64,000 nucleotides of DNA from Candidatus Thioglobus sp. NP1 (GCF_003326015.1 NZ_CP023860.1:744001-808000); one strand, 5' to 3'; positions 40,337-52,801 are shown, numbered from the stretch's first letter. The notes: generated by a model from the sequence alone, not told the origin. Program-made: numbers and translations.

Positions 40337-41071
40337 ATGCCTGAAAGACTTCAAAAACTAATAGCCAATGCTGGTTATGGCTCTAGGCGATGGGCTGAAA
40401 GGCTTATTGAGCAAGGCAGGATCTCTGTTAACAACCATGAAGCAAAGCTCGGAGATAAGGCGATTATTGATGACAAAGTAACGATTGACGGGCGACCAAT
40501 AGACCTCAAGCGTTATTCAGAGGTTGAAACAAAAGTTTTAATTATTAACAAGCAGGCTGGCATTATTTGTTCCAATAAAGATGAAGAGGGACGAAAAAGT
40601 GTATTCGATTTTCTTCCAGAAAATACACGCTGGGTAATGGTTGGCCGATTAGATTTAAATACATCAGGCTTACTGTTATTTACAAATAATGGTGATCTTG
40701 CCAATAAACTTATGCATCCAAGTTCTGAGATTGATAGGGAGTATGCTGTGCGTGTTTTAGGTCAAGTTGAGGAAAAGCATATTAAACAATTAACCTCAGG
40801 AATTGAACTTGAAGATGGTTTTGCTAAATTTCATAGGGTTAATCTTGGAGGAGGTGAGGGGGCGAACCGGTGGTACCACGTCGTCGTAAGAGAGGGCAGA
40901 AAGCGTGAGGTAAGAAGGCTTTGGGAGGCATTAGAATTTAAAGTTTCACGTTTAATTCGAACAAGGTTTGGTGATATTCGCCTGCCAGATAATTTACGCG
41001 CAAATCAGACTGACTATTTAAAGCCTAAGCAGGTTGAAGCCCTAATGAAGGCAGTTAATCTCAAGGAATAA
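40337..41071 (+). CDS. rluB: Pseudouridine synthase of the RsuA/RluB family
   Basis: A 244-residue enzyme with an N-terminal S4 domain (ERLQKLIANAGYGSRRWAE) and the catalytic motif GRLDLNTSGLLLF with Asp near 105. The REGRKREVRRLWEAL segment is typical of the RluB group that modifies U2605 of 23S rRNA. RluE and RsuA are alternatives, but RluE lacks an S4 domain and sequence feel favours RluB. Close spacing suggests co-transcription with trpS. Confidence 0.88.
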   Translation: MPERLQKLIANAGYGSRRWAERLIEQGRISVNNHEAKLGDKAIIDDKVTIDGRPIDLKRYSEVETKVLIINKQAGIICSNKDEEGRKSVFDFLPENTRWVMVGRLDLNTSGLLLFTNNGDLANKLMHPSSEIDREYAVRVLGQVEEKHIKQLTSGIELEDGFAKFHRVNLGGGEGANRWYHVVVREGRKREVRRLWEALEFKVSRLIRTRFGDIRLPDNLRANQTDYLKPKQVEALMKAVNLKE

Positions 41072-41122
41072 TCTTTTAGTTTTTACAACTGCTATTTTTA
41101 CTTAACCTTAGTGTTTTCAATC

Positions 41123-41150
41123 TTGTGAGACCATATGCGTCAAGTATAAT
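41123..41150 (+). promoter_or_regulatory. Candidate promoter for the ileS–aroB–gatCAB run
   Basis: TTGTGA (41123–41128), a 16-bp spacer and a perfect TATAAT (41145–41150), 32 bp before the ileS start, in a 111-bp gap after rluB. No T-box or attenuator structure was seen. Confidence 0.5.
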
Positions 41151-41182
41151 GGCATTTTTTAAATAGAATTATTTTGTAATTA

Positions 41183-43951
41183 ATGTCTGATTATAAAACT
41201 ACCTTAAATCTTCCTGCAACAGATTTTCCAATGAAAGCAAATTTAGCTAATCGTGAAGGCGGTTTTTTAAAGAATTGGCAGGATCAAGATTTGCATAAAC
41301 AAATTCGTCAAAAATTTAAAGGAAAACCAACTTTTGTTCTTCATGATGGCCCTCCTTATGCCAATGGAGATATCCATATTGGTCATGCTGTAAATAAAGT
41401 CCTTAAGGACGTCATTGTTAAAAGTAAAACCTTATCTGGTTTTGATGCTCCTTATGTTCCTGGATGGGATTGCCATGGCCTTCCAATTGAACATATGGTT
41501 GAGAAAAAGAAAGGCAAGGTTGGACAAAAGATAAATGCGGATGATTTTCGAGCAGCATGTAGAGAATATGCTGATAAACAAATCGAGAAGCAAAAAATTG
41601 ACTTTAAACGACTTGGAATAATTGGTGATTGGGATAATCCTTACCAAACTAAAAACTTTAAGTATGAAGCTGATATTGTAAGGTCTCTTGGAAAAATAGT
41701 TAAAAATGGACATATCTCTAAGGGCTTTAAACCAGTTCATTGGTGCACAGAATGCTCTTCAGCCCTTGCTGAAGCTGAGGTTGAATATAAAGATAAGGGC
41801 TCTGATACTGTCGATGTCTCATTTAAAGTTGTAGATGATTTTTTTGACTTAGACAAGCCTGTTTCTATTATTATATGGACAACAACTCCATGGACATTAC
41901 CAGCAAATGAAGCTGTCGCATTACATCCAGATCTTAACTATGTTTTGGCAGATATTGGAGATAAATTCATAATTCTTGCTGATGAGCTCTATGCAACTGC
42001 TTTAGAAAGATATGGTATTAAAAATGCAACTAAACTTGATAGGGTCTATAAAGGGTCTGATCTAGAGGGTATTATGACACAGCATCCCTTTTATGATAAA
42101 AAAGTACCAATCATATTGGGTGAGCATGTAACAACAGAAGCTGGAACTGGGGCAGTGCATACCGCACCCGCACATGGCCAAGATGATTATATTGTTGGTC
42201 TTAAGTATAACTTGCCAGTTGACTGTCCTGTAGATGGCAGAGGGATATTTATTGACTCGACAAAATATGTTGCAGGTGAATTCATTTTTAAAGCTAATGC
42301 AACAATTATTGAGTTATTAGAAAATAAAAAAACTCTTTTAAAACATGATCCAATAAATCATTCATACCCCCATTGTTGGAGGCATAAGACACCAGTTATA
42401 TTTCGAGCAACTCCTCAATGGTTTATTTCTATGACTCAAAAAAAGTTAAGGGATAAGGTTAATGAAGAAATTCTTAATGTTAAGTGGATACCTAATTGGG
42501 GGCAGAAACGAATTGAGCTAATGGTCGGCAATAGACCAGATTGGTGTATATCTAGGCAACGCTATTGGGGTTCGCCAATCACTTTATTTATTAATAAAAT
42601 AACTGGCGAAATGCATCCAAATACAGAAGAGCTATTTGAGATCGTTGCTAAAAAAATTGAATTGGAAGGAATTGAAGCATGGTTTAAACTCAAAATTGAA
42701 GACATTTTAGGTAAGGAAGCATCTGAGTATGAGAAAACTACTGATACGCTTGATGTTTGGTTTGACTCTGGTGTTAGTCATTATGCAGTATTAAAGGCGA
42801 GTGATCATCTAACAGATGTTGCTGACATGTACCTAGAGGGTTCAGACCAACATAGAGGGTGGTTTCAATCATCTCTTATAACGTCTTGTGCAATAAATTC
42901 TAAAGCACCTTATAAACAAGTTCTAACGCATGGCTTTACAGTTGATCAAAAGGGATACAAGATGAGTAAATCTTTGGGTAATGTTATACCTCCCCAAAAG
43001 GTTGTTAATTCGCTTGGTGCTGATATTTTAAGATTGTGGATAGGTAGTACGGATTATTCAGGCGAAATGACAGTTTCTGATGAAATTCTTAATCGAAGTG
43101 CAGATAGCTACCGAAGAATAAGAAATACAATGCGTTTTATGTTGGCAAATATGCAAGGCTTTGATTGTGATAAGGACCTTATCAAGGCAGAACAAATGCT
43201 ACTTTTAGATCAATGGATTATTGCAAAAACTGCTGAACTTCAATCTCAAGTTATCAAAGGTTACGATGAGTACAATTTTCATCACGTAATGAAGATGATT
43301 CTAAATTTTTGTACTAATGATCTTGGTGGCTTTTACTTAGACATAATTAAAGATAGGCAATATACGACACAAACTGACTCCTTAGCAAGGCGTTCTGCTC
43401 AGAGTGCTTTATTTCATATCTCTCATGCAATGGTGCGATGGTTGTCACCAATACTCTCTTTTACTTCAGAAGAGATATGGCAATTTTTACCTGGCGCTTC
43501 AAAAGAAAGTATTTTTTTACAGACCTGGTATAAAGGCTTAGAGGGTAATTTTGAAAATCATTCAATTGAAGTTGCTAGGGATATAAATGTATATCTCCGA
43601 AAGGAGCTTGAGCAAATGAGAAGAGACAAGATTATTGGCTCTTCACTTGATGCTGAAGTGGATATTTATTGTAGCGATAAAATCCATACAGCGCTTCTCG
43701 AATTAGAGAGTGAATTAAGGTTTGTATTTATAACTTCAGAGGCTTTGATTCATCGATTAGGAGATAAGCCAAAAGATGCTGTAGATGTTGATGAAAACTT
43801 AGCTGTAAGAGTCAGAAAAAGTAGTTATCAAAAGTGTGTGCGTTGTTGGCATCACAGAGTTGAGATTGGAGAAAATAAACAACATAAAGAGCTTTGTGGT
43901 CGTTGTATAGAAAATGTCTCAGGTGAGGGAGAAAAGAGGGTATTTGCCTAA
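41183..43951 (+). CDS. ileS: Isoleucyl-tRNA synthetase
   Basis: A 922-residue class I synthetase. HIGH is at residues 65–68 and the KMSKS loop near 593. The central editing domain (about 190–390) includes [10 protein letters not shown] and [18 protein letters not shown]-terminal zinc finger has CVRCWHHR and CGRC. It charges tRNA-Ile and clears mischarged valine. In E. coli lspA follows, but here aroB does, sharing one base with the ileS stop. Length fits bacterial IleS (about 930). Confidence 0.97.
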   Translation: MSDYKTTLNLPATDFPMKANLANREGGFLKNWQDQDLHKQIRQKFKGKPTFVLHDGPPYANGDIHIGHAVNKVLKDVIVKSKTLSGFDAPYVPGWDCHGLPIEHMVEKKKGKVGQKINADDFRAACREYADKQIEKQKIDFKRLGIIGDWDNPYQTKNFKYEADIVRSLGKIVKNGHISKGFKPVHWCTECSSALAEAEVEYKDKGSDTVDVSFKVVDDFFDLDKPVSIIIWTTTPWTLPANEAVALHPDLNYVLADIGDKFIILADELYATALERYGIKNATKLDRVYKGSDLEGIMTQHPFYDKKVPIILGEHVTTEAGTGAVHTAPAHGQDDYIVGLKYNLPVDCPVDGRGIFIDSTKYVAGEFIFKANATIIELLENKKTLLKHDPINHSYPHCWRHKTPVIFRATPQWFISMTQKKLRDKVNEEILNVKWIPNWGQKRIELMVGNRPDWCISRQRYWGSPITLFINKITGEMHPNTEELFEIVAKKIELEGIEAWFKLKIEDILGKEASEYEKTTDTLDVWFDSGVSHYAVLKASDHLTDVADMYLEGSDQHRGWFQSSLITSCAINSKAPYKQVLTHGFTVDQKGYKMSKSLGNVIPPQKVVNSLGADILRLWIGSTDYSGEMTVSDEILNRSADSYRRIRNTMRFMLANMQGFDCDKDLIKAEQMLLLDQWIIAKTAELQSQVIKGYDEYNFHHVMKMILNFCTNDLGGFYLDIIKDRQYTTQTDSLARRSAQSALFHISHAMVRWLSPILSFTSEEIWQFLPGASKESIFLQTWYKGLEGNFENHSIEVARDINVYLRKELEQMRRDKIIGSSLDAEVDIYCSDKIHTALLELESELRFVFITSEALIHRLGDKPKDAVDVDENLAVRVRKSSYQKCVRCWHHRVEIGENKQHKELCGRCIENVSGEGEKRVFA

Positions 43952-45042
43952 TGAGCAGCTTACATAAAATATTAGACGTTGAACTAGGAAATAAATCTTA
44001 TCCAATCTACATTGGAAGTAAATTACTGTCCAATAAATCCTATCTTGAAAACCATATTAGTGGAAAGCAAGTGATGATTATTACCAATTCAACTATTGCT
44101 CCTCTTTATTTAGATAAAGTTAAAAAGTTATTAGAAAAGTTCATTGTGGAAGTTACAATTTTGCCTGATGGTGAAAAGTATAAAACACTTGAGACGACTA
44201 AAACTATATTTGATGCTTTGCTTGAGGCACAATTTGATCGAAGTGCTACCTTAATTGCCTTAGGTGGTGGTGTTATTGGTGATATTACTGGTTTTGCAGC
44301 GGCTTCATACCAAAGAGGGATTAATTTTATTCAAATACCTACTACGTTGCTTTCTCAAGTAGATTCAAGTGTAGGAGGAAAGACGGGTGTTAATCATGAG
44401 CTAGGTAAAAATATGATTGGTGCATTCCATCAGCCTGAAGCAGTTATTATTGATGTTGATACATTAGAGACTTTAAATGATCGTGAATTTTCTGCTGGTA
44501 TGGCAGAGGTTATCAAATATGGTTTTCTGGGAAATATTGGTTTTTTAGCAATGCTTGAAAAAAATATTGATGCAATAATGAGCCGAGATAAAAATCTGAT
44601 TATTGAAGCTGTTTATCAATCATGTGAAGATAAGGCAAAGGTTGTTGCTGAAGACGAATTTGAGAAAGGTAAGAGGGCATTATTAAACCTTGGGCATACC
44701 TTTGGTCATGGTATTGAAAATGTTTTAGGTTATGGAACATATCTTCATGGTGAGGCTATTTCAATTGGAATGTATATGGCGGCTAAACTATCTGAACTTG
44801 AAGGGCATCTAAAACTTGAAGACGTTGAGCGTGTTAAAAATATTCTAATTAAGGCAAAGTTACCTACTAGTATTGATGGCAAAGTTACAAGTGAAGAATT
44901 AATTAAGGCTATGTCAATTGATAAAAAAGCTATTGATGGTAATATACGTTTGGTGCTTTTACAAAATTTAGGTGATTCTTATTTATCGGATGATTATTCG
45001 TCAGATAATTTTTATCAAGTAATATCTATTTTTTCTAAATAA
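43951..45042 (+). CDS. aroB: 3-dehydroquinate synthase
   Basis: A 363-residue NAD-dependent, zinc-binding enzyme. Motifs include LPDGEKYKTLET near residue 72, GGGVIGDITGFAAASYQRGI near 108, PTTLLSQVDSSVGGKTGVN near 132 and the zinc histidine segment NLGHTFGHGIE near 247. It makes 3-dehydroquinate in the shikimate pathway. It overlaps ileS by 1 bp and is followed after 10 bp by gatC. Confidence 0.97.
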   Translation: MSSLHKILDVELGNKSYPIYIGSKLLSNKSYLENHISGKQVMIITNSTIAPLYLDKVKKLLEKFIVEVTILPDGEKYKTLETTKTIFDALLEAQFDRSATLIALGGGVIGDITGFAAASYQRGINFIQIPTTLLSQVDSSVGGKTGVNHELGKNMIGAFHQPEAVIIDVDTLETLNDREFSAGMAEVIKYGFLGNIGFLAMLEKNIDAIMSRDKNLIIEAVYQSCEDKAKVVAEDEFEKGKRALLNLGHTFGHGIENVLGYGTYLHGEAISIGMYMAAKLSELEGHLKLEDVERVKNILIKAKLPTSIDGKVTSEELIKAMSIDKKAIDGNIRLVLLQNLGDSYLSDDYSSDNFYQVISIFSK

Positions 45043-45052
45043 CAATAACTTT

Positions 45053-45340
45053 ATGTCATTAGATCAAAAACAAGTTAAAGAGATTGCATACCTGGCAAGG
45101 TTAAATGTGAGTGATTCTGAGTTGGTAAAAAGCACAGAGGAGCTTAATAATATACTCAATTTAATGGAAGAGCTTGGTGATATAGACACTGGTGAAATAG
45201 AGCCAATGGCCCATCCATTGCATATGTCACAGCGCTTAAGAACTGATGAAGTTACTGAAACTGATTTATCAAAGGAGTTTCAAGAAATAGCCCCAAAGAA
45301 GGGTAAAGATCATTTCCTTGTTCCAACAGTGATTGAGTAG
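45053..45340 (+). CDS. gatC: Asp/Glu-tRNA(Asn/Gln) amidotransferase subunit C
   Basis: A 95-residue GatC. It has the typical [16 protein letters not shown] start, a middle helix with [13 protein letters not shown], and PMAHPL before a flexible C-terminus. GatC bridges GatA and GatB. The stop codon overlaps the gatA start by 1 bp. Its presence implies indirect synthesis of Gln-tRNA and/or Asn-tRNA in this organism. Confidence 0.95.
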   Translation: MSLDQKQVKEIAYLARLNVSDSELVKSTEELNNILNLMEELGDIDTGEIEPMAHPLHMSQRLRTDEVTETDLSKEFQEIAPKKGKDHFLVPTVIE

Positions 45341-46785
45341 TGATGCATAAATTATCCATAGCTGAACTTTCTAAAGGTTTAAAAAATAAAGAATTTTCAT
45401 CAGTTGAATTGACCCAACATTTCCTTGATAGGATTGGGGTTTCTTCATTGAATTCATATATTACAGTTACTGATGAATTAGCACTTTCTCAGGCAAAACA
45501 GGCTGATCTTAAGATTGCTAAGGGCACTGGCACTATATTGACTGGAATACCATATGCCCATAAAGATATTTTTTGTACCTTGGGCGTAAAAACTTCTGCT
45601 GGGTCAAAGATGCTTGATTCATTTATTTCTCCTTTCAATGCGACTATTACTCAAAAGTTTAATGATGAGAATATGGTTATGCTTGGCAAGACAAATATGG
45701 ATGAGTTTGCTATGGGATCATCGAATGAAAATTCTTTTTATGGGCCAGTCAGAAATCCTTGGGATCAAGATAGAGTTCCTGGGGGCTCATCAGGAGGATC
45801 TGCTGCTGCGGTAGCAGCTCGGATAGCGCCATTTGCAACTGGAACTGATACTGGAGGAAGTATTCGACAGCCGGCAAGTCTTTGTGGCATTACAGGTATT
45901 AAGCCTACTTATGGACGAATTTCAAGGTACGGAATGATTGCTTATGCATCCAGTTTAGATCAAGCAGGTCCAATGACTAAAACTGCAGAGGATGCTGCTA
46001 TAGTATTAAATTCAATGGCAGGGTTTGATCCTAAAGACTCAACCAGTGCTCAAAAAGAAACGCCAGACTATACAAAAAATTTAGGTAAGTCTATAAAAGG
46101 TTTAAAAATTGGTCTTCCTAAGGAGTTTTTCTCTGAAGGCTTAGATAGTAATGTTGAGCAAGTTATTATGCAGTCAATAAGTGAATTTGAGTCTATGGGG
46201 GCTAAAATTCATGAAATATCACTTCCAAACTCAGCATATGCTATCCCAACATATTATATTGTTGCGCCATGTGAATGCTCATCAAATTTATCAAGATTTG
46301 ATGGGGTTCGCTATGGATATCGATGTAAAGATCCAAAAGACTTAAATGATTTATATCTCAGGTCTCGTTCGGAGGGTCTTGGTGAGGAGGTTAAACGCCG
46401 GATCATGATTGGTACGTATGCTCTCTCTGCCGGCTACTATGATGCGTATTATCTTAAAGCACAAAAAGTGCGACAATTAATAAGTGAAGATTTTAAAAAA
46501 GCCTTTAAAAATGTAGATGTAATAATGGGCCCTGTTTCACCTACTACTGCATTTGAAATGGGATCTCACAAAGACTCAGTTTCAATGTATTTAGCTGATA
46601 TTTATACACTTTCAGCAAATCTTGCCGGTCTCCCAGGTATGAGTATTCCAGCTGGATTTTCCAAAAATTTACCTGTTGGACTTCAGTTAATAGGTAACCA
46701 TTGGTCTGAAGAAACTTTACTTAATGCTGCACATCAATTCCAATTACAAACTAATTGGCATTCTCAGTTACCTGATGAATCATAA
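45340..46785 (+). CDS. gatA: Asp/Glu-tRNA(Asn/Gln) amidotransferase subunit A
   Basis: A 481-residue amidase-signature protein. The catalytic lysine lies in PYAHKDIF near residue 76 and the Ser-cisSer pair in [15 protein letters not shown] and [13 protein letters not shown], the usual amidase triad. It releases ammonia from glutamine (or asparagine) and delivers it to GatB. It is in the gatCAB order with 1-bp and 12-bp junctions. An ATG two bases upstream of the neighbouring stop shows translational coupling. Confidence 0.97.
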   Translation: MMHKLSIAELSKGLKNKEFSSVELTQHFLDRIGVSSLNSYITVTDELALSQAKQADLKIAKGTGTILTGIPYAHKDIFCTLGVKTSAGSKMLDSFISPFNATITQKFNDENMVMLGKTNMDEFAMGSSNENSFYGPVRNPWDQDRVPGGSSGGSAAAVAARIAPFATGTDTGGSIRQPASLCGITGIKPTYGRISRYGMIAYASSLDQAGPMTKTAEDAAIVLNSMAGFDPKDSTSAQKETPDYTKNLGKSIKGLKIGLPKEFFSEGLDSNVEQVIMQSISEFESMGAKIHEISLPNSAYAIPTYYIVAPCECSSNLSRFDGVRYGYRCKDPKDLNDLYLRSRSEGLGEEVKRRIMIGTYALSAGYYDAYYLKAQKVRQLISEDFKKAFKNVDVIMGPVSPTTAFEMGSHKDSVSMYLADIYTLSANLAGLPGMSIPAGFSKNLPVGLQLIGNHWSEETLLNAAHQFQLQTNWHSQLPDES

Positions 46786-46797
46786 AGAGGAAAGATA

Positions 46798-48225
46798 ATG
46801 GCTTGGGAAACAGTAATTGGTTTAGAAATACATTCACAGTTAAAAACTAAATCAAAGATTTTTTCTGGAGCGTCCACTGCATTTGGAGCAAAACCAAACT
46901 CTCAAGCTTGTGCTGTTGATCTTGGTTATCCAGGAGTTTTACCTGTCCTTAATAAAGAGGTAGTAATGATGGCACTAAGTTTTGGCTTAGCAGTTAACGC
47001 TAAAATTAACCAAAATTCAATTTTTGCAAGAAAAAATTATTTCTATCCTGACCTTCCTAAGGGCTATCAAATTTCTCAGTTTGAGTTACCAATAGTTGGT
47101 GAAGGAGAAATTGAAATACCTTTGGATGATGGCCAGAATAAGCTTATTGGTATTACACGCGCTCATCTTGAAGAGGATGCTGGAAAATCAATTCATGACT
47201 TATATGACGACTATACTGCAATTGACCTTAACCGAGCAGGAACTCCTCTCTTAGAGATCGTTTCTGAACCTGATATGAGTAGTGCAAAAGAAGCAGTCTC
47301 TTATGCTAAAAAAATCCATTCCTTGGTCCAATACATTGGTATTTGTGATGGAAATATGCAGGAGGGTTCATTTCGATGTGATGCAAATGTTTCAGTTAGA
47401 AGACAAGGAGCTGAGCTAGGAACTCGCGCTGAGTTGAAAAATATAAACTCATTTAAATTTTTAGAGAAAGCTATAAATTTAGAGGTAGTAAGGCAGATTG
47501 ATATTCTTGAGGATGGTGGCGCGATTGTTCAAGAAACAAGGCTTTATGATGCTGTTAAGAATGAAACTAGATCGATGCGTTCAAAGGAGGAGGCTAATGA
47601 TTATAGATATTTCCCAGACCCTGACTTATTACCAATTTCCATTGATGATGACCTTTTAACTGAAATTAAGAATAGTCTTCCAGAGCTTCCAACAGAAAAG
47701 AAGATTAGATTTATGGACAACTTTAAACTTAGTGAGTATGATGCAGAAAATTTGACTGCACACAAAGAAATTTCTGAATACTTTGAGTCTATGATTAGCC
47801 ATGGTGCTGATGTAAAGATTGCCGCTAACTGGGTGATGGGTGAGCTATCAGCTTCACTAAATAAAAGTCAAATTGAAATCAATGAATCACCTATACCAGC
47901 CCTTCAGTTATCTGAACTTATTAAAAAAATTAGTGATAATACAATTTCAGGAAAAATTGCTAAAGATGTCTTTAAATTGATGTGGGAAGGTAAAGGAAGT
48001 GTCGAAGCTATTATTGAAGAACAGGGATTAACTCAAATGACTGATATTTCTGCATTGGAGACGGTAATTGATGAAATTATTGGCAATAATGGTCAGCAAG
48101 TTGAGCAGTTTAAAGCTGGAAATTCTAAACTTTTAGGTTTTTTTGTGGGGCAAGTTATGAAGGCAACTAGTGGCAAGGCAAATCCAAAACAAGTTAATCA
48201 AATTTTAAATGATAAGCTCTCTTAA
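46798..48225 (+). CDS. gatB: Asp/Glu-tRNA(Asn/Gln) amidotransferase subunit B
   Basis: A 475-residue GatB. The N-terminal cradle starts [13 protein letters not shown], followed by [23 protein letters not shown]-like [13 protein letters not shown], and [18 protein letters not shown]. The C-terminal YqeY-like tail domain (about residues 330–475) binds tRNA and ends with [10 protein letters not shown]. It phosphorylates and amidates misacylated Glu-tRNA-Gln or Asp-tRNA-Asn. An AAGAGGAAAG ribosome-binding site precedes it. Its last 17 bp overlap selO. Confidence 0.97.
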   Translation: MAWETVIGLEIHSQLKTKSKIFSGASTAFGAKPNSQACAVDLGYPGVLPVLNKEVVMMALSFGLAVNAKINQNSIFARKNYFYPDLPKGYQISQFELPIVGEGEIEIPLDDGQNKLIGITRAHLEEDAGKSIHDLYDDYTAIDLNRAGTPLLEIVSEPDMSSAKEAVSYAKKIHSLVQYIGICDGNMQEGSFRCDANVSVRRQGAELGTRAELKNINSFKFLEKAINLEVVRQIDILEDGGAIVQETRLYDAVKNETRSMRSKEEANDYRYFPDPDLLPISIDDDLLTEIKNSLPELPTEKKIRFMDNFKLSEYDAENLTAHKEISEYFESMISHGADVKIAANWVMGELSASLNKSQIEINESPIPALQLSELIKKISDNTISGKIAKDVFKLMWEGKGSVEAIIEEQGLTQMTDISALETVIDEIIGNNGQQVEQFKAGNSKLLGFFVGQVMKATSGKANPKQVNQILNDKLS

Positions 48226-49597
48226 ATTTACAGAACTTGGGGAAGACTATTTTTCAAGAGTTACTACTCAAGAGCTAAAAAATAGTCATCTAATCCATAT
48301 CAATAAAGATTTACAAGCTAGTCTTGAGATAAAACTTTCAAATGAAGAGCTCCGAGCAGTATGTTCGGGAGAAGAAAAATTTGAAAAAGTTGAGCCAATT
48401 GCTAGTGTTTATGCGGGTCATCAGTTTGGTTATTTTGTGCCTCAGCTTGGTGATGGCAGGTCTTGCTTAATTGGGGAGATAAAAGGCTATGAACTTTCGT
48501 TAAAGGGGGCAGGCACTACACCATTTTCAAGGGGTGCTGATGGTCGTGCTGTTCTTCGATCTAGTATACGTGAATATTTATGTTCGATTGCAATGGAAGG
48601 GTTGAATATTGCTACTACTAAATGTCTTGCTATTGTTGCTAGTGATAGTGATGTTTATCGTGAGCATGTGGAGAGTGGTTCAATTGTAACTCGTGTTTTT
48701 GAAAGTAATATTCGATTTGGACACTTTGAATTTTTTGCTGCTAACGGCCAAACTGAAAATGTTAAAAAACTCGCTGATTTTGTTTTAGAACATTATTATC
48801 CTCAATTAAAAGGAAAAAATTGTTACCTTAATCTCTTTAAGAAAATAGTTCAAACAACTGCTTCAATGATAGCTGGCTGGCAAGCTCAAGGGTTTGCTCA
48901 TGGTGTTATGAATACTGATAATATGTCAATTTTAGGACTTACTATTGATTATGGTCCTTTCAGTTTTATGGAGAACTATAACCCATCTTTTATTTGTAAT
49001 CACTCAGATAATCAGGGTCGTTATTCATTTGAGAGGCAGCCAGGAGTTGCTTTATGGAACCTAGAGCGACTCGCTGACTCACTCAAAAATTTGATCAGAG
49101 AGGCTAATTTAAAAGATGCGTTGGCAGAATATCAACCCACTTTAATTAAAGAGTATTCAGCTCTAATGAGGCGAAAGTTTGGACTACTTAAAAATATTGA
49201 AGGGGATAGTGAACTAATTAATGATTTTTTAGAATTACTTTATATCAATAAAAAAGATTATCATCGATCAATGAGGCAGCTAACGTCATTGGAGGGGCAA
49301 ACTTTAGGCGCCAACTTTAATTCTTGGTTTAAAAGATATTATGAGAGAGTTGAAAAAGAAGATGAAAAAGCTAACGAAAGAAATAAATTGATGAATTCAG
49401 TTAATCCAAAGTATGTTTTAAGAAACTATCTGGCAGAAGTCGCTATTAGGAAGGCTGAAGATTTAAATGATTATGAAGAAATTGATACTTTATTTAATCT
49501 ATTAAAGTCACCATTTGAAAACCATGAGGGGTTTGAAGCATATGATAATGAAGCGCCAGATTGGGCTCAAAATCTGGAACTTAGCTGCTCATCATAG
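48209..49597 (+). CDS. selO: Protein adenylyltransferase SelO (YdiU)
   Basis: A 462-residue pseudokinase-fold protein. Motifs [17 protein letters not shown] near residue 70, [22 protein letters not shown] near 95 split around the ATP site, and [20 protein letters not shown] near 230 match SelO, which transfers AMP to Ser/Thr/Tyr of proteins and responds to oxidative stress. The C-terminus ends CSS, where eukaryotic homologues have selenocysteine followed by SS. The start overlaps gatB by 17 bp. It converges on the M50 protease gene with a 22-bp gap. Confidence 0.95.
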   Translation: MISSLKFTELGEDYFSRVTTQELKNSHLIHINKDLQASLEIKLSNEELRAVCSGEEKFEKVEPIASVYAGHQFGYFVPQLGDGRSCLIGEIKGYELSLKGAGTTPFSRGADGRAVLRSSIREYLCSIAMEGLNIATTKCLAIVASDSDVYREHVESGSIVTRVFESNIRFGHFEFFAANGQTENVKKLADFVLEHYYPQLKGKNCYLNLFKKIVQTTASMIAGWQAQGFAHGVMNTDNMSILGLTIDYGPFSFMENYNPSFICNHSDNQGRYSFERQPGVALWNLERLADSLKNLIREANLKDALAEYQPTLIKEYSALMRRKFGLLKNIEGDSELINDFLELLYINKKDYHRSMRQLTSLEGQTLGANFNSWFKRYYERVEKEDEKANERNKLMNSVNPKYVLRNYLAEVAIRKAEDLNDYEEIDTLFNLLKSPFENHEGFEAYDNEAPDWAQNLELSCSS

Positions 49598-49619
49598 TAA
49601 ATTTTAATTCCCATTAAGG

Positions 49620-50243
49620 CTATATAAACGATATGAAGAATAGTTGAATCTGATTAACTATTGGCAATACGACAAGTTGAAAACCCCCTATATACATTAA
49701 TCCTAATAGTATTAGAAATCCATACTGCTCAAATTGGCCATATTTGTATGCTAATGGACCAGGTAAAAGGGCACTAATAACTCTCGAGCCATCAAGAGGA
49801 GGAATGGGTAGAAGATTGAAAACTGCAAGTAAAATATTAAAAAATATACCAATACCAGCCATTTTTAAAAATATTGGTTGATTTAAATTAATTGAAATTA
49901 TGGCAACAATTACCCAACCAATAGCCATAAGGAAGTTAGCTCCAGGTCCAGCAAGTGCAACTAAGATCATTCCTGATTTTTGAGATTTAAGTGCTCGAAA
50001 ATTAATTGGAACTGGCTTTGCCCAGCCAAAGATAAATCCTACACTCATAATTACTAATAATAATGGAACCAATATTGTCCCAACTGGATCAATGTGTTTA
50101 ACAGGATTTAAAGTGACTCTTCCCATCATTCTAGCTGTATGATCCCCTAATTTACTTGCAGCCCAGCCATGTGCTGCCTCATGAAGAGTAATTGCAAATA
50201 GAAGTGGAATAATATAAATTAATAAAGTTTGAAAATCTGGCAT
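49620..50243 (-). CDS. Site-2 protease family (M50) membrane metalloprotease
   Basis: A 207-residue polytopic protein. The zinc motif HEAAH (His21, Glu22, His25) lies in the first membrane segment, and the third ligand region NLLPIPPLDGSR near residue 142 is present. No PDZ domain, unlike RseP, so this belongs to the small YwhC/SREBP-like group. Its substrate is unknown. It is divergent from proS with a 39-bp gap. Confidence 0.9.
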   Translation of the reverse strand: MPDFQTLLIYIIPLLFAITLHEAAHGWAASKLGDHTARMMGRVTLNPVKHIDPVGTILVPLLLVIMSVGFIFGWAKPVPINFRALKSQKSGMILVALAGPGANFLMAIGWVIVAIISINLNQPIFLKMAGIGIFFNILLAVFNLLPIPPLDGSRVISALLPGPLAYKYGQFEQYGFLILLGLMYIGGFQLVVLPIVNQIQLFFISFI

Positions 50244-50282
50244 TAGGTAAAATAAAATTTTTTGGTATGAATACTATTTTAT

Positions 50283-51986
50283 ATGAAAAGCACTGACGCA
50301 TTAATCTCTACTATAAAGGAAGCACCAAATGATGCTCAGATTATCTCGCATCAGTTAATGATTCGAGCTGGTTTAATTTCAAGATTAGCTTCAGGCTTGT
50401 ATTCTTATCTTCCTATGGGCCTCAAAATTGTCCAAAAAGTTGAAAAAATTGTTCGTGAGGAGATGAATAAATCTAAGGCATTAGAGGTATTGATGCCAAT
50501 AGCTCATCCTGCTGAACTTTGGCAAGAATCTAAAAGATGGGAGGAGTATGGACCTGAATTGCTTCGCTTTAAAGACAGGCATGACAGGGACTTCTGTTTT
50601 GGACCAACTCATGAGGAAGTCATTACAGATATAGCTAAGCAGTATCTGAGAAGTTATAAGCAGCTGCCAATAAATTTTTATCAAATTCAAACAAAATTTA
50701 GAGATGAAATTCGACCCCGATTTGGGGTAATGCGCTCGAGAGAGTTTATTATGAAAGACGCTTACTCGTTTCATATTAATGAAAAATCACTTGGTGAAAC
50801 TTACAAGGTTATGCATCAAACTTATTGTAATATTTTTGATAGAATTGGCTTTGATTACAGGCCTGTTTTAGCTGATTCTGGAACTATTGGAGGTGATAGC
50901 TCACATGAATTTCATGTTCTAGCAGATTCTGGTGAGGATGCAATTTGTTTTTCTGATGGGTCAGACTATGCAGCTAATATAGACCGAGCTGAAACGTTAC
51001 CTCAAGAAACACCTAAATCTCCAAAAGAGAATCTGGAACTTGTTGAAACTCCCGGAGTTAAGACTATTAATGACGTATGTGATTTATTAAAAATTAAGCC
51101 TGTTAACTCTATCAAAACGCTTATTATTGAGGCTGAAGATGATAGTCTTATTGCAATTGTCTTGAGAGGAGATCATGAACTTAATGAAGTTAAAGCTTCA
51201 AAAATATCAGGTATCAAGAAACCCTTAAGGATGGCTGAAGAGGAAAACGTTAAGCAACAATTAGGATGTTCATTTGGCTCAATTGGAGTGGTAAATCTTG
51301 ATATTCCAATTATTGTAGATTATGCGGCAGCTTCGCTTTCAGATTTTGTCTGTGGTGCTAATATTAATGATAAGCATTATGTAGGTGTTAATTGGAAGCG
51401 TGACACAAAAAAAATAACACCAAGGGATTTGCGTAACGTTATTGCTGGTGATCCTTCTCCAGATGGTAAAGGAAAGCTTGAAATCAAGCGTGGAATTGAG
51501 GTTGGCCATATTTTTCAGCTAGGCACAAAGTATTCTGACTCTATGAATGCAAATGTTATTGGTGAAGATGGAAGGGCAGTTAATATGAATATGGGCTGCT
51601 ATGGTATAGGTGTAACAAGAATTGTAGCAGCAAGCATTGAGCAAAATTATGATGATAGAGGGATAATTTTTCCAGAGTCAATAGCCCCTTTTCAACTTGT
51701 TATAGTTCCAATAAATTACAATAAATCAAGTCGAGTTAAGGCCCTAGCTGATGAACTTTATAAAGATTGTTTAGCTCAAGGTATTGATGTCTTATTAGAT
51801 GATCGTAAAGAGCGTCCTGGAATTATGTTTGCAGACTCTGAGCTCCTTGGAATACCTCATCGTTTTGTCTTAAGTGATACGCATGCGGATAACGGAAAAG
51901 TTGAATATAAATCTAGGAAGGAAGCTGAAAAAGTTGAAGTTGATTTTAAATTAGCTGTTAACTTTATTCTTGATAAGCTTGAGTAA
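50283..51986 (+). CDS. proS: Prolyl-tRNA synthetase
   Basis: A 567-residue class II synthetase of the bacterial type. Motif 2 is in [21 protein letters not shown] (split around residue 145), motif 3 near 445 in [13 protein letters not shown], and an inserted YbaK-like editing domain spans about residues 225–395 with [12 protein letters not shown]. It charges tRNA-Pro and clears Ala-tRNA-Pro. The last base of its stop is shared with the psd start. Confidence 0.97.
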   Translation: MKSTDALISTIKEAPNDAQIISHQLMIRAGLISRLASGLYSYLPMGLKIVQKVEKIVREEMNKSKALEVLMPIAHPAELWQESKRWEEYGPELLRFKDRHDRDFCFGPTHEEVITDIAKQYLRSYKQLPINFYQIQTKFRDEIRPRFGVMRSREFIMKDAYSFHINEKSLGETYKVMHQTYCNIFDRIGFDYRPVLADSGTIGGDSSHEFHVLADSGEDAICFSDGSDYAANIDRAETLPQETPKSPKENLELVETPGVKTINDVCDLLKIKPVNSIKTLIIEAEDDSLIAIVLRGDHELNEVKASKISGIKKPLRMAEEENVKQQLGCSFGSIGVVNLDIPIIVDYAAASLSDFVCGANINDKHYVGVNWKRDTKKITPRDLRNVIAGDPSPDGKGKLEIKRGIEVGHIFQLGTKYSDSMNANVIGEDGRAVNMNMGCYGIGVTRIVAASIEQNYDDRGIIFPESIAPFQLVIVPINYNKSSRVKALADELYKDCLAQGIDVLLDDRKERPGIMFADSELLGIPHRFVLSDTHADNGKVEYKSRKEAEKVEVDFKLAVNFILDKLE

Positions 51987-52801
51987 TGGTTTTTTTGCAA
52001 TACATCATACCTCAGCATTTTTTATCCAGTCTGATGTTTCGGTTTACAAGAATAAAAGTCTTGTGGATAAAGAATACTTTTACAAGATGGTTTGTTAAAA
52101 AGTATCAGGTTAACTTAGCAGAAGCTGAAGTTGAAAAAATTGAGGACTTTATTCATTTCAATGATTTTTTTACACGAGCTCTTAAGCCAAATTTAAGGCC
52201 AATATCGGACTCTAAGCTAATCTCTCCAGTTGATGGCGTTGTTTCTCAATCTGGGAAAATTGAAGACTCTCAAATCTTTCAAGCCAAAGGGCATCAATAT
52301 TCTACAAATAATCTTCTTGCAGATAAGTCCTCAACAGTTTTTAATAATGGAAAATTTGCTACAATTTACTTATCTCCTAGGGATTATCATCGCATTCATA
52401 TGCCTTGTGATGGAATTTTGTTAGAAATGAAATACATCCCAGGAAGTCTATTCTCGGTTAATCAAAAAACTGTTAGTAATGTTGAGAGAGTTTTTGCAAG
52501 AAATGAACGTTTAGTCTGCCTATTTAAAACTGAATTTGGGCAAATGGCTTTTATATTAGTTGGGGCAATCTTTGTAGGATCAATGCAAACAATATGGGAG
52601 GGTCAAATCACCCCTCCATATGGAAAAAAAATTACAAACTATAACTATAAGGATAAAGATAAAGTGATTAAGCTCTCTAAGGGAGATGAATTAGGTCGAT
52701 TCAATATGGGTTCGACGGTAATTATGCTCCTGCCAAAGGATTCAATAGATATAAATCTTATTGAGGGACAGGAGCTTAAAATGGGACAAGAGATTATTTA
52801 A
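51986..52801 (+). CDS. psd: Phosphatidylserine decarboxylase proenzyme
   Basis: A 271-residue type I Psd. The self-cleavage site is MGST near residue 242 (LGST in E. coli), where the serine becomes the pyruvoyl group. SPVDGVVSQSG near residue 75 and YLSPRDYHRIHMPCDG near 130 are the conserved Asp and His regions. It makes phosphatidylethanolamine at the inner membrane. It overlaps proS by 1 bp. The L-to-M change before GST is tolerated in the family (recollection). Confidence 0.94.
   Translation: MVFLQYIIPQHFLSSLMFRFTRIKVLWIKNTFTRWFVKKYQVNLAEAEVEKIEDFIHFNDFFTRALKPNLRPISDSKLISPVDGVVSQSGKIEDSQIFQAKGHQYSTNNLLADKSSTVFNNGKFATIYLSPRDYHRIHMPCDGILLEMKYIPGSLFSVNQKTVSNVERVFARNERLVCLFKTEFGQMAFILVGAIFVGSMQTIWEGQITPPYGKKITNYNYKDKDKVIKLSKGDELGRFNMGSTVIMLLPKDSIDINLIEGQELKMGQEII

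Noticed and set aside
41072-41182. Possible attenuator or T-box before ileS
   Set aside because: No specifier-loop-like structure or terminator stem in the 111 bp, and T-boxes are not expected in proteobacteria; only a candidate promoter is listed.
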